Assembly (NCBI GenBank): GCA_963920705.1
Contig: OY987230.1
Span: 1,116,001-1,180,000, forward strand
Source: Odiellus spinosus
Lineage: Eukaryota > Arthropoda > Arachnida > Opiliones > Phalangiidae
Direction: 5' to 3'
DNA length: 64,000 nucleotides
Shown: positions 50,421 through 62,625 of the stretch, one piece after another
Layout of the letters: the number at the start of each line of letters is the position of its first letter
Numbering within the stretch: the first letter of the stretch is position 1
Notes under the pieces: model-generated
Database searches by the model: none
What the model was told of the DNA's origin: nothing
What the model saw: only the letters and a program-made list of their open reading frames with translations
Program-made: the position numbers and the translations under genes

Positions 50421-52699
50421 TAATTTTGTCTAAATCGCTTAAAAATCAAAAGTTTTGTGTCCATTTGAATCCAATAATCTTGGATTTTTAAGCGTTTTTG
50501 CTTTATTTTAACCAATTTTATATTTGTCACAATTTTGCAATTTAGACAAAACCAAAGTCATTCGAAAGAGCAATTAATGGACAGTTTAAATAATAAGAGT
50601 TTTCAAAAATCCGTTGAAAAACATGGAAAATATGGACAATTCAAAAAACATCTAATATCAAAAAGCGAATTTTGAAAATCTGAAATTTGACTATTTTGAT
50701 ATTCTATGATTTCTTGAATTGGCCATATTTTTCTTGTTTTTCAACGGATTTTTGAAAACTCTTATTATTTAGACTGTCCATTAATTGCTCTTTAGAATGA
50801 CTTTGGTTTTGTCTAAATTGCAAAATTGTGACAAATATAAAATTGGTTAAAATTAAGCAAAAACGCTTAAAAATCCAAGATTATTGGATTCAAATGGACA
50901 CAAAACTTTTGAATTTTAAGCGATTTAGACAAAATTAAGACCACTCGAAAGAGCAAATATTGGTCTATCTAAAAAACAAGAGTTTTGGAAAATCCGTTGA
51001 AAAACATGGAAAATATGGACAATTCAAAAAACATCTAATATCAAAAAGCGAATTTTTAAAATCTGAAATTTGACTATTTTGATATTGTATGATTTCTTGA
51101 ATTGGCCATATTTTTCTTGTTTTTCAACGGATTTTCCAAAAGTATTGTTTTTTAGATAGACCAAAATTTGGTCTTTCGAGTGGTCTTAATTTTGTCTAAA
51201 TCGCTTAAAATTCAAAAGTTTTGTGTCCATTTGAATCCAATAATCTTGGATTTTTAAGCGTTTTTGCTTAATTTTAACCAATTTTATATTTGTCACAATT
51301 TTGCAATTTAGACAAAACCAAAGTCATTCTAAAGAGCAATTAATGGACAGTCTAAATTATAAGAGTTTTCAAAAATCCGTTGAAAAACAAGAAAAATATG
51401 GCCAATTCAAGAAATCATAGAATATCAAAATAGTCAAATTTCAGATTTTCAAAATTCGCTTTTTGATATTAGATGTTTTTTGAATTGTCCATATTTTCCA
51501 TGTTTTTCAACGGATTTTCCAAAACTCTTGTTTTTTAGATAGACCAAAATTTTGGTCTTTCGAGTGGTCTTAATTTTGTTTAAATCGCTTAAAAATCAAA
51601 AGTTTTGTGTCCATTTGAATCCAATAATCTTGGATTTTTAAGCGTTTTTGCTTAATTTTAACCAATTTTATATTTGTCACAATTTTGCAATTTAGACAAA
51701 ACCAAAGTCATTCGAAAGAGCAATTAATGGACAGTTTAAATAATAAGAGTTTTCAAAAATCCGTTGAAAAACATGGAAAATATGGACAATTCAAAAAACA
51801 TCTAATATCAAAAAGCGAATTTTGAAAATCTGAAATTTGACTATTTTGATATTGTATGATTTCTTGAATTGGCCATATTTTTCTTGTTTTTCAACGGATT
51901 TTCCAAAACTATTGTTTTTAGATAGACCAAAATTTGGTCTTTCGAGTGGTCTTAATTTTGTCTAAATCGCTTAAAATTCAAAAGTTTTGTGTCCATTTGA
52001 ATCCAATAATCTTGGATTTTTAAGCGTTTTTGCTTAATTTTAACCAATTTTATATTTGTCACGTTTTGGCAATTTAGACAAAACCAAAGTCATTCGAAAG
52101 AGCAATTAATGGACAGTCTAAATAATAAGAGTTTTCAAAAATCCGTTGAAAAACAAGAAAAATATGGCCCATTCAAGAAATCATAGAATATCAAAATAGT
52201 CAAATTTCAGATTTTCAAAATTCGCTTTTTGATATTAGATGTTTTTTGAATTGTCCATATTTTCCATGTTTTTCAACGGATTTTCCAAAACTCTTGTTTT
52301 TTAGATAGAGCAATATTTGCTCTTTCGAGTGGTCTTAATTTTGTCTAAATCGCTTAAAAATCAAAAGTTTTGTGTCCATTTGAATCCAATAATCTTGGAT
52401 TTTTAAGCGTTTTTGCTTAATTTTAACCAATTTTATATTTGTCACAATTTTGCAATTTAGACAAAACCAAAGTCATTCGAAAGAGCAATTAATGGACAGT
52501 TTAAATAATCAGAGTTTTCAAAAATCCGTTGAAAAACATGGAAAATATGGACAATTCAAAAAACATCTAATATCAAAAAGCGAATTTTGAAAATCTGAAA
52601 TTTGACTATTTTGATATTCTATGATTTCTTGAATTGGCCATATTTTACTTGTTTTTCAACGGATTTTTGAAAACTCTTATTATTTAGACTGTCCATTAA

Positions 52700-55600
52700 T
52701 TGCTCTTTCGAATGACTTTGGTTTTGTCTAAATTGCCAAAACGTGACAAATATAAAATTGGTTAAAATTAAGCAAAAACGCTTAAAAATCCAAGATTATT
52801 GGATTCAAATGGACACAAAACTTTTCAATTTTAAGCGATTTAGACAAAATTAAGACCACTCGAAAGACCAAATTTTGGTCTATCTAAAAAACAATAGTTT
52901 TGGAAAATCCGTTGAAAAACAAGAAAAATATGGCCAATTCAAGAAATCATAGAATATCAAAATAGTCAAATTTCAGATTTTCGAAATTCGCTTTTTGATA
53001 TTAGATGTTTTTTGAATTGTCCATATTTTCCATGTTTTTCAACGGATTTTCCAAAACTCTTGATTTTCAGATAGACCAATATTTGCTCTTTCGAGTGGTC
53101 TTAATTTTGTCTAAATCGCTTAAAAATCAAAAGTTTTGTGTCCATTTGAATCCAATAATCTTGGATTTTTAAGCGTTTTTGCTTAATTTTAACCAATTTT
53201 ATATTTGTCACAATTTTGCAATTTAGACAAAAACAAAGTCATTCGAAAGAGCAATTAATGGACAGTCTTAATAATAAGAGTTTTCAAAAATCCGTTGAAA
53301 AACAAGAAAAATATGGCCAATTCAAAAAACATCTAATATCAAAAAGCGAATTTTGAAAATCTGAAATTTGACTATTTTGATATTCTATGATTTCTTGAAT
53401 TGTCCACATTTTTCTTGTTTTTCAACGGATTTTTGAAAACTCTTATTATTTAGACTGTCCATTAATTGCTCTTTCGAATGACTTTGGTTTTGTCTAAATT
53501 GCAAAATTGTGACAAATATAAATTGGTTAAAATTAAGCAAAAACGCTTAAAAATCCAAGATTATTGGATTCAAATGGACACAAAACTTTTGAATTTTAAG
53601 CGATTTAGACAAAATTAAGACCACTCGAAAGAGCAAATATTGGTCTATCTAAAAAACAAGAGTTTTGGAAAATCCGTTGAAAAACATGGAAAATATGGAC
53701 AGTTCAAAAAACATCTAATATCAAAAAGCGAATTTTGAAAATCTGAAATTTGACTATTTTGATATTGTATGATTTCTTGAATTGGCCATATTTTTCTTGT
53801 TTTTCAACGGATTTTCCAAAACTATTGTTTTTTAGATAGACCAAAATTTGGTCTTTCGAGTGGTCTTAATTTTGTCTAAATCGCTTAAAATTCAAAAGTT
53901 TTGTGTCCATTTGAATCCAATAATCTTGGATTTTTAAGCGTTTTTGCTTAATTTTAACCAATTTTATATTTGTCACAATTTTGCAATTTAGACAAAACCA
54001 AAGTCATTCTAAAGAGCAATTAATGGACAGTCTAAATAATAAGAGTTTTCAAAAATCCGTTGAAAAACAAGAAAAATATGGCCAATTCAAGAAATCATAG
54101 AATATCAAAATAGTCAAATTTCAGATTTTCAAAATTCGCTTTTTGATATTAGATGTTTTTTGAATTGTCCATATTTTCCATGTTTTTCAACGGATTTTTG
54201 AAAACTCTTATTATTTAAACTGTCCATTAATTGCTCTTTCGAATGACTTTGGTTTTGTCTAAATTGCAAAATTGTGACAAATATAAAATTGGTTAAAATA
54301 AAGCAAAAACGCTTAAAAATCCAAGATTATTGGATTCAAATGGACACAAAACTTTTGATTTTTAAGCGATTTAGACAAAATTAAGACCACTCGAAAGACC
54401 AAATTTTGGTCTATCTAAAAAACAAGAGTTTTGGAAAATCCGTTGAAAAACATGGAAAATATGGACAATTCAAAAAACATCTAATATCAAAAAGCGAATT
54501 TTGAAAATCTGAAATTTGACTATTTTGATATTGTATGATTTCTTGAATTGGCCATATTTTTCTTGTTTTTCAACGGATTTTCCAAAACTATTGTTTTTTA
54601 GATAGACCAAAATTTGGTCTTTCGAGTGGTCTTAATTTTGTCTAAATCGCTTAAAATTCAAAAGTTTTGTGTCCATTTGAATCCAATAATCTTGGATTTT
54701 TAAGCGTTTTTGCTTAATTTTAACCAATTTTATATTTGTCACAATTTTGCAATTTAGACAAAACCAAAGTCATTCTAAAGAGCAATTAATGGACAGTCTA
54801 AATAATAAGAGTTTTCAAAAATCCGTTGAAAAACAAGAAAAATATGGCCAATTCAAGAAATCATAGAATATCAAAATAGTCAAATTTCAGATTTTCAAAA
54901 TTCGCTTTTTGATATTAGATGTTTTTTGAATTGTCCATATTTTCCATGTTTTTCAACGGATTTTTGAAAACTCTTATTATTTAAACTGTCCATTAATTGC
55001 TCTTTCGAATGACTTTGGTTTTGTCTAAATTGCAAAATTGTGACAAATATAAAATTGGTTAAAATAAAGCAAAAACGCTTAAAAATCCAAGATTATTGGA
55101 TTCAAATGGACACAAAACTTTTGATTTTTAAGCGATTTAGACAAAATTAAGACCACTCGAAAGAGCAAATATTGGTCTATCTGAAAATCAAGAGTTTTGG
55201 AAAATCCGTTGAAAAACATGGAAAATATGGATAATTCAAAAAACATCTAATATCAAAAAGCGAATTTTGAAAATCTGAAATTTGACTATTTTGATATTGT
55301 ATGATTTCTAGAATTGGCCATATTTTTCTTGTTTTTCAACGGATTTTCCAAAACTATTGTTTTTTAGATAGACCAAAATTTGGTCTTTCGAGTGGTCTTA
55401 ATTTTGTCTAAATCGCTTAAAATTCAAAAGTTTTGTGTCCATTTGAATCCAATAATCTTGGATTTTTAAGCGTTTTTGCTTAATTTTAACCAATTTTATA
55501 TTTGTCACGTTTTGGCAATTTAGACAAAACCAAAGTCATTCGAAAGAGCAATTAATGGACAGTCTAAATAATAAGAGTTTTCAAAAATCCGTTGAAAAAC

Positions 55601-58600
55601 AAGAAAAATATGGCCAATTCAAGAAATCATAGAATATCAAAATAGTCAAATTTCAGATTTTCAAAATTCGCTTTTTGATATTAGATGTTTTTTGAATTGT
55701 CCATATTTTCCATGTTTTTCAACGGATTTTCCAAAACTCTTGATTTTCAGATAGACCAATATTTGCTCTTTCGAGTGGTCTTAATTTTGTCTAAATCGCT
55801 TATTAATCAAAAGTTTTGTGTCCATTTGAATCCAATAATCTTGGATTTTTAAGCGTTTTTGCTTAATTTTAACCAATTTTATATTTGTCACAATTTTGCA
55901 ATTTAGACAAAAACAAAGTCATTCGAAAGAGCAATTAATGGACAGTCTTAATAATAAGAGTTTTCAAAAATCCGTTGAAAAACAAGAAAAATATGGCCAA
56001 TTCAAAAAACATCTAATATCAAAAAGCGAATTTTGAAAATCTGAAATTTGACTATTTTGATATTGTATGATTTCTTGAATTGGCCATATTTTTCTTGTTT
56101 TTCAACGGATTTTTGAAAACTCTTATTATTAAGACTGTCCATTAATTGCTCTTTCGAATGACTTTGGTTTTGTCTAAATTGCAAAATTGTGACAAATATA
56201 AAATTGGTTAAAATTAAGCAAAAACGCTTAAAAATCCAAGATTATTGGATTCAAATGGACACAAAACTTTTGAATTTTAAGCGATTTAGACAAAATTAAG
56301 ACCACTCGAAAGAGCAAATATTGGTCTATCTAAAAAACAAGAGTTTTGGAAAATCCGTTGAAAAACATGGAAAATATGGACAATTCAAAAAACATCTAAT
56401 ATCAAAAAGCGAATTTTGAAAATCTGAAATTTGACTATTTTGATATTGTATGATTGCTTGAATTGGCCATATTTTTCTTGTTTTTCAACGGATTTTCCAA
56501 AACTATTGTTTTTTAGATAGACCAAAATTTGGTCTTTCGAGTGGTCTTAATTTTGTCTAAATCGCTTAAAATTCAAAAGTTTTGTGTCCATTTGAATCCA
56601 ATAATCTTGGATTTTTAAGCGTTTTTGCTTAATTTTAACCAATTTTATATTTGTCACAATTTTGCAATTTAGACAAAACCAAAGTCATTCTAAAGAGCAA
56701 TTGATGGACAGTCTAAATAATAAGAGTTTTCAAAAATCCGTTGAAAAACAAGAAAAATATGGCCAATTCAAGAAATCGTAGAATATCAAAATAGTCAAAT
56801 TTCAGATTTTCAAAATTCGCTTTTTGATATTAGATGTTTTTTGAATTGTCCATATTTTCCATGTTTTTCAACGGATTTTTGAAAACTCTTATTATTTAAA
56901 CTGTCCATTAATTGCTCTTTCGAATGACTTTGGTTTTGTCTAAATTGCAAAATTGTGACAAATATAAAATTGGTTAAAATAAAGCAAAAACGCTTAAAAA
57001 TCCAAGATTATTGGATTCAAATGGACACAAAACTTTTGATTTTTAAGCGATTTAGACAAAATTAAGACCACTCGAAAGAGCAAATATTGGTCTATCTGAA
57101 AATCAAGAGTTTTGGAAAATCCGTTGAAAAACATGGAAAATATGGACAATTCAAAAAACATCTAATATCAAAAAGCGAATTTTTAAAATCTGAAATTTGA
57201 CTATTTTGATATTGTATGATTTCTAGAATTGGCCATATTTTTCTTGTTTTTCAACGGATTTTCCAAAACTATTGTTTTTTAGATAGACCAAAATTTGGTC
57301 TTTCGAGTGGTCTTAATTTTGTCTAAATCGCTTAAAATTCAAAAGTTTTGTGTCCATTTGAATCCAATAATCTTGGATTTTTAAGCGTTTTTGCTTAATT
57401 TTAACCAATTTTATATTTGTCACAATTTTGCAATTTAGACAAAACCAAAGTCATTCGAAAGAGCAATTAATGGACAGTCTAAATAATAAGAGTTTTCAAA
57501 AATCCGTTGAAAAACAAGAAAAATATGGCCAATTCAAGAAATCATAGAATATCAAAATAGTCAAATTTCAGATTTTCAAAATTCGCTTTTTGATATTAGA
57601 TGTTTTTTGAATTGTCCATATTTTCCATGTTTTTCAACGGATTTTTGAAAACTCTTATTATTTAAACTGTCCATTAATTGCTCTTTCGAATGACTTTGGT
57701 TTTGTCTAAATTGCAAAATTGTGACAAATATAAAATTGGTTAAAATTAAGCAAAAACGCTTAAAAATCCAAGATTATTGGATTCAAATGGACACAAAACT
57801 TTTTATTTTTAAGCGATTTAGACAAAATTAAGACCACTCGAAAGACCAAATTTTGGTCTATCTAAAAAACAAGAGTTTTGGAAAATCCGTTGAAAAACAT
57901 GGAAAATATGGACAATTCAAAAAACATCTAATATCAAAAAGCGAATTTTGAAAATCTGAAATTTGACTATTTTGATATTGTATGATTTCTTGAATTGGCC
58001 ATATTTTTCTTGTTTTTCAACGGATTTTCCAAAACTATTGTTTTTTAGATAGACCAAAATTTGGTCTTTCGAGTGGTCTTAATTTTGTCTAAATCGCTTA
58101 AAATTCAAAAGTTTTGTGTCCATTTGAATCCAATAATCTTGGATTTTTAAGCGTTTTTGCTTAATTTTAACCAATTTTATATTTGTCACAATTTTGCAAT
58201 TTAGACAAAACCAAAGTCATTCGAAAGAGCAATTAATGGACAGTCTAAATAATAAGAGTTTTCAAAAATCCGTTGAAAAACAAGAAAAATATGGCCAATT
58301 CAAGAAATCATAGAATATCAAAATAGTCAAATTTCAGATTTTCAAAATTCGCTTTTTGATATTAGATGTTTTTTGAATTGTCCATATTTTCCATGTTTTT
58401 CAACGGATTTTCCAAAACTCTTGTTTTTTAGATAGACCAAAATTTGGTCTTTCGAGTGGTCTTAATTTTGTCTAAATCGCTTAAAAATCAAAAGTTTTGT
58501 GTCCATTTGAATCCAATAATCTTGGATTTTTAAGCGTTTTTGCTTAATTTTAACCAATTTTATATTTGTCACAATTTTGCAATTTAGACAAAACCAAAGT
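52700..58600. repeat. Units of largely alternating core orientation
   Basis: Cores read + - + - + - + - - + - + - + - -, so most neighbouring cores face each other and most hairpins are of the a/a or b/b kind. CATTCTAAAGAG (about 54,005, 54,770 and 56,688) marks related units at two- and seven-unit spacing. No gene or foreign DNA is present. Confidence 0.75.
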
Positions 58601-58860
58601 CATTCGAAAGAGCAATTAATGGACAGTTTAAATAATAAGAGTTTTCAAAAATCCGTTGAAAAACATGGAAAATATGGACAATTCAAAAAACATCTAATAT
58701 CAAAAAGCGAATTTATAAAATCTGAAATTTGACTATTTTGATATTCTATGATTTCTTGAATTGGCCATATTTTTCTTGTTTTTCAACGGATTTTTGAAAA
58801 CTCTTATTATTTACACTGTCCATTAATTGCTCTTTCGAATGACTTTGGTTTTGTCTAAAT

Positions 58861-61800
58861 TGCCAAAACGTGACAAATATAAAATTGGTTAAAATTAAGC
58901 AAAAACGCTTAAAAATCCAAGATTATTGGATTCAAATGGACACAAAACTTTTGAATTTTAAGCGATTTAGACAAAATTAAGACCACTCGAAAGACCAAAT
59001 TTTGGTCTATCTAAAAAACAATAGTTTTGGAAAATCCGTTGAAAAACAAGAAAAATATGGCCAATTCTAGAAATCATACAATATCAAAATAGTCAAATTT
59101 CAGATTTTCAAAATTCGCTTTTTGATATTAGATGTTTTTTGAATTGTCCATATTTTCCATGTTTTTCAACGGATTTTTGAAAACTCTTATTATTTGAACT
59201 GTCCATTAATTGCTCTTTCGAATGACTTTGTTTTGTCTAAATTGCAAAATTGTGACAAATATAAAATTGGTTAAAATTAAGCAAAAACGCTTAAAAATCC
59301 AAGATTATTGGATTCAAATGGACACAAAACTTTTGATTTTTAAGCGATTTAGACAAAATTAAGACCAAATTTTGGTCTATCTAAAAAACAAGAGTTTTGG
59401 AAAATCCGTTGAAAAACATGGAAAATATGGACAATTCAAAAAACATCTAATATCAAAAAGCGAATTTTGAAAATCTGAAATTTGACTATTTTGATATTCT
59501 ATGATTTCTTGAATTGGCCATATTTTTCTTGTTTTTCAACGGATTTTTGAAAACTCTTATTATTTAGACTGTCCATTAATTGCTCTTTCGAATGACTTTG
59601 GTTTTGTCTAAATTGCCAAAACGTGACAAATATAAAATTGGTTAAAATTAAGCAAAAACGCTTAAAAATCCAAGATTATTGGATTCAAATGGACACAAAA
59701 CTTTTGAATTTTAAGCGATTTAGACAAAATTAAGACCACTCGAAAGACCAAATTTTGGTCTATCTAAAAAACAATAGTTTTGGAAAATCCGTTGAAAAAC
59801 AAGAAAAATATGGCCAATTCTAGAAATCATACAATATCAAAATAGTCAAATTTCAGATTTTCAAAATTCGCTTTTTGATATTAGATGTTTTTTGAATTGT
59901 CCATATTTTCCATGTTTTTCAACGGATTTTTGAAAACTCTTATTATTTAAACTGTCCATTAATTGCTCTTTCGAATGACTTTGTTTTGTCTAAATTGCAA
60001 AATTGTGACAAATATAAAATTGGTTAAAATTAAGCAAAAACGCTTAAAAATCCAAGATTATTGGATTCAAATGGACACAAAACTTTTGATTTTTAAGCGA
60101 TTTAGACAAAATTAAGACCAAATTTTGGTCTATCTAAAAAACAAGAGTTTTGGAAAATCCGTTGAAAAACTTGGAAAATATGGACAATTCAAAAAACATC
60201 TAATATCAAAAAGCGAATTTTGAAAATCTGAAATTTGACTATTTTGATATTCTATGATTTCTTGAATTGGCCATATTTTTCTTGTTTTTCAACGGATTTT
60301 TGAAAACTCTTATTATTTAGACTGTCCATTAATTGCTCTTTCGAATGACTTTGGTTTTGTCTAAATTGCCAAAACGTGACAAATATAAAATTGGTTAAAA
60401 TTAAGCAAAAACGCTTAAAAATCCAAGATTATTGGATTCAAATGGACACAAAACTTTTGAATTTTAAGCGATTTAGACAAAATTAAGACCACTCGAAAGA
60501 CCAAATTTTGGTCTATCTAAAAAACAATAGTTTTGGAAAATCCGTTGAAAAACAAGAAAAATATGGCCAATTCTAGAAATCATACAATATCAAAATAGTC
60601 AAATTTCAGATTTTCAAAATTCGCTTTTTGATATTAGATGTTTTTTGAATTGTCCATATTTTCCATGTTTTTCAACGGATTTTTGAAAACTCTTATTATT
60701 TAAACTGTCCATTAATTGCTCTTTCGAATGACTTTGTTTTGTCTAAATTGCAAAATTGTGACAAATATAAAATTGGTTAAAATTAAGCAAAAACGCTTAA
60801 AAATCCAAGATTATTGGATTCAAATGGACACAAAACTTTTGATTTTTAAGCGATTTAGACAAAATTAAGACCAAATTTTGGTCTATCTAAAAAACAAGAG
60901 TTTTGGAAAATCCGTTGAAAAACTTGGAAAATATGGACAATTCAAAAAACATCTAATATCAAAAAGCGAATTTTGAAAATCTGAAATTTGACTATTTTGA
61001 TATTCTATGATTTCTTGAATTGGCCATATTTTTCTTGTTTTTCAACGGATTTTTGAAAACTCTTATTATTTAGACTGTCCATTAATTGCTCTTTCGAATG
61101 ACTTTGGTTTTGTCTAAATTGCCAAAACGTGACAAATATAAAATTGGTTCAAATTAAGCAAAAACGCTTAAAAATCCAAGATTATTGGATTCAAATGGAC
61201 ACAAAACTTTTGAATTTTAAGCGATTTAGACAAAATTAAGACCACTCGAAAGACCAAATTTTGGTCTATCTAAAGAACAATAGTTTTGGAAAATCCGTTG
61301 AAAAACAAGAAAAATATGGCCAATTCTAGAAATCATACAATATCAAAATAGTCAAATTTCAGATTTTCAAAATTCGCTTTTTGATATTAGATGTTTTTTG
61401 AATTGTCCATATTTTCCATGTTTTTCAACGGATTTTTGAAAACTCTTATTATTTAAACTGTCCATTAATTGCTCTTTCGAATGACTTTGTTTTGTCTAAA
61501 TTGCAAAATTGTGACAAATATAAAATTGGTTAAAATTAAGCAAAAACGCTTAAAAATCCAAGATTATTGGATTCAAATGGACACAAAACTTTTGATTTTT
61601 AAGCGATTTAGACAAAATTAAGACCAAATTTTGGTCTATCTAAAAAACAAGAGTTTTGGAAAATCCGTTGAAAAACTTGGAAAATATGGACAATTCAAAA
61701 AACATCTAATATCAAAAAGCGAATTTTGAAAATCTGAAATTTGACTATTTTGATATTCTATGATTTCTTGAATTGGCCATATTTTTCTTGTTTTTCAACG

Positions 61801-62625
61801 GATTTTTGAAAACTCTTATTATTTAGACTGTCCATTAATTGCTCTTTCGAATGACTTTGGTTTTGTCTAAATTGCCAAAACGTGACAAATATAAAATTGG
61901 TTCAAATTAAGCAAAAACGCTTAAAAATCCAAGATTATTGGATTCAAATGGACACAAAACTTTTGAATTTTAAGCGATTTAGACAAAATTAAGACCACTC
62001 GAAAGACCAAATTTTGGTCTATCTAAAGAACAATAGTTTTGGAAAATCCGTTGAAAAACAAGAAAAATATGGCCAATTCTAGAAATCATACAATATCAAA
62101 ATAGTCAAATTTCAGATTTTCAAAATTCGCTTTTTGATATTAGATGTTTTTTGAATTGTCCATATTTTCCATGTTTTTCAACGGATTTTTGAAAACTCTT
62201 ATTATTTAAACTGTCCATTAATTGCTCTTTCGAATGACTTTGTTTTGTCTAAATTGCAAAATTGTGACAAATATAAAATTGGTTAAAATTAAGCAAAAAC
62301 GCTTAAAAATCCAAGATTATTGGATTCAAATGGACACAAAACTTTTGATTTTTAAGCGATTTAGACAAAATTAAGACCAAATTTTGGTCTATCTAAAAAA
62401 CAAGAGTTTTGGAAAATCCGTTGAAAAACATGGAAAATATGGACAATTCAAAAAACATCTAATATCAAAAAGCGAATTTTGAAAATCTGAAATTTGACTA
62501 TTTTGATATTCTATGATTTCTTGAATTGGCCATATTTTTCTTGTTTTTCAACGGATTTTTGAAAACTCTTATTATTTAGACTGTCCATTAATTGCTCTTT
62601 CGAATGACTTTGGTTTTGTCTAAAT
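58861..62625 (+). repeat. Higher-order repeat H2: five tandem 753-bp dimers, all plus
   Basis: GCCAAAACGTGAC cores recur at 58,861, 59,614, 60,367, 61,120, 61,873 and 62,626, each exactly 753 bp apart, alternating with GCAAAATTGTGAC cores. The second unit of each dimer lacks 12 bp in arm a, so AAGACCAAATTTTGG directly follows the core (59,361, 60,114, 60,868, 61,620, 62,373), and has one G fewer in ACTTTGTTTTGTC; 766 minus 13 gives 753. Subsets share AACTTGGAAAAT (60,170, 60,923, 61,676), GGTTCAAATTAAGC and CTAAAGAACAATAG (the last two dimers), so the copies arose stepwise. This is the most uniform part of the window. Confidence 0.92.

Larger units (their letters stand above)
47690..52400. 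repeat. Six-unit repeat, two copies, one interrupted by a palindrome
   Basis: Core order + - + - - is shared by the two halves. Shared markers are GCTTTATTTTAACC (48,141 and 50,500), CTCTTTAGAATG (48,429 and 50,788) and CATTCTAAAGAGC (about 49,028 and 51,326). The offset is 2,359 bp for markers left of 48,448 but 2,298 bp (6 x 383) for markers right of it. The 61-bp difference is the extra palindrome arm in the first copy. Confidence 0.85.
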
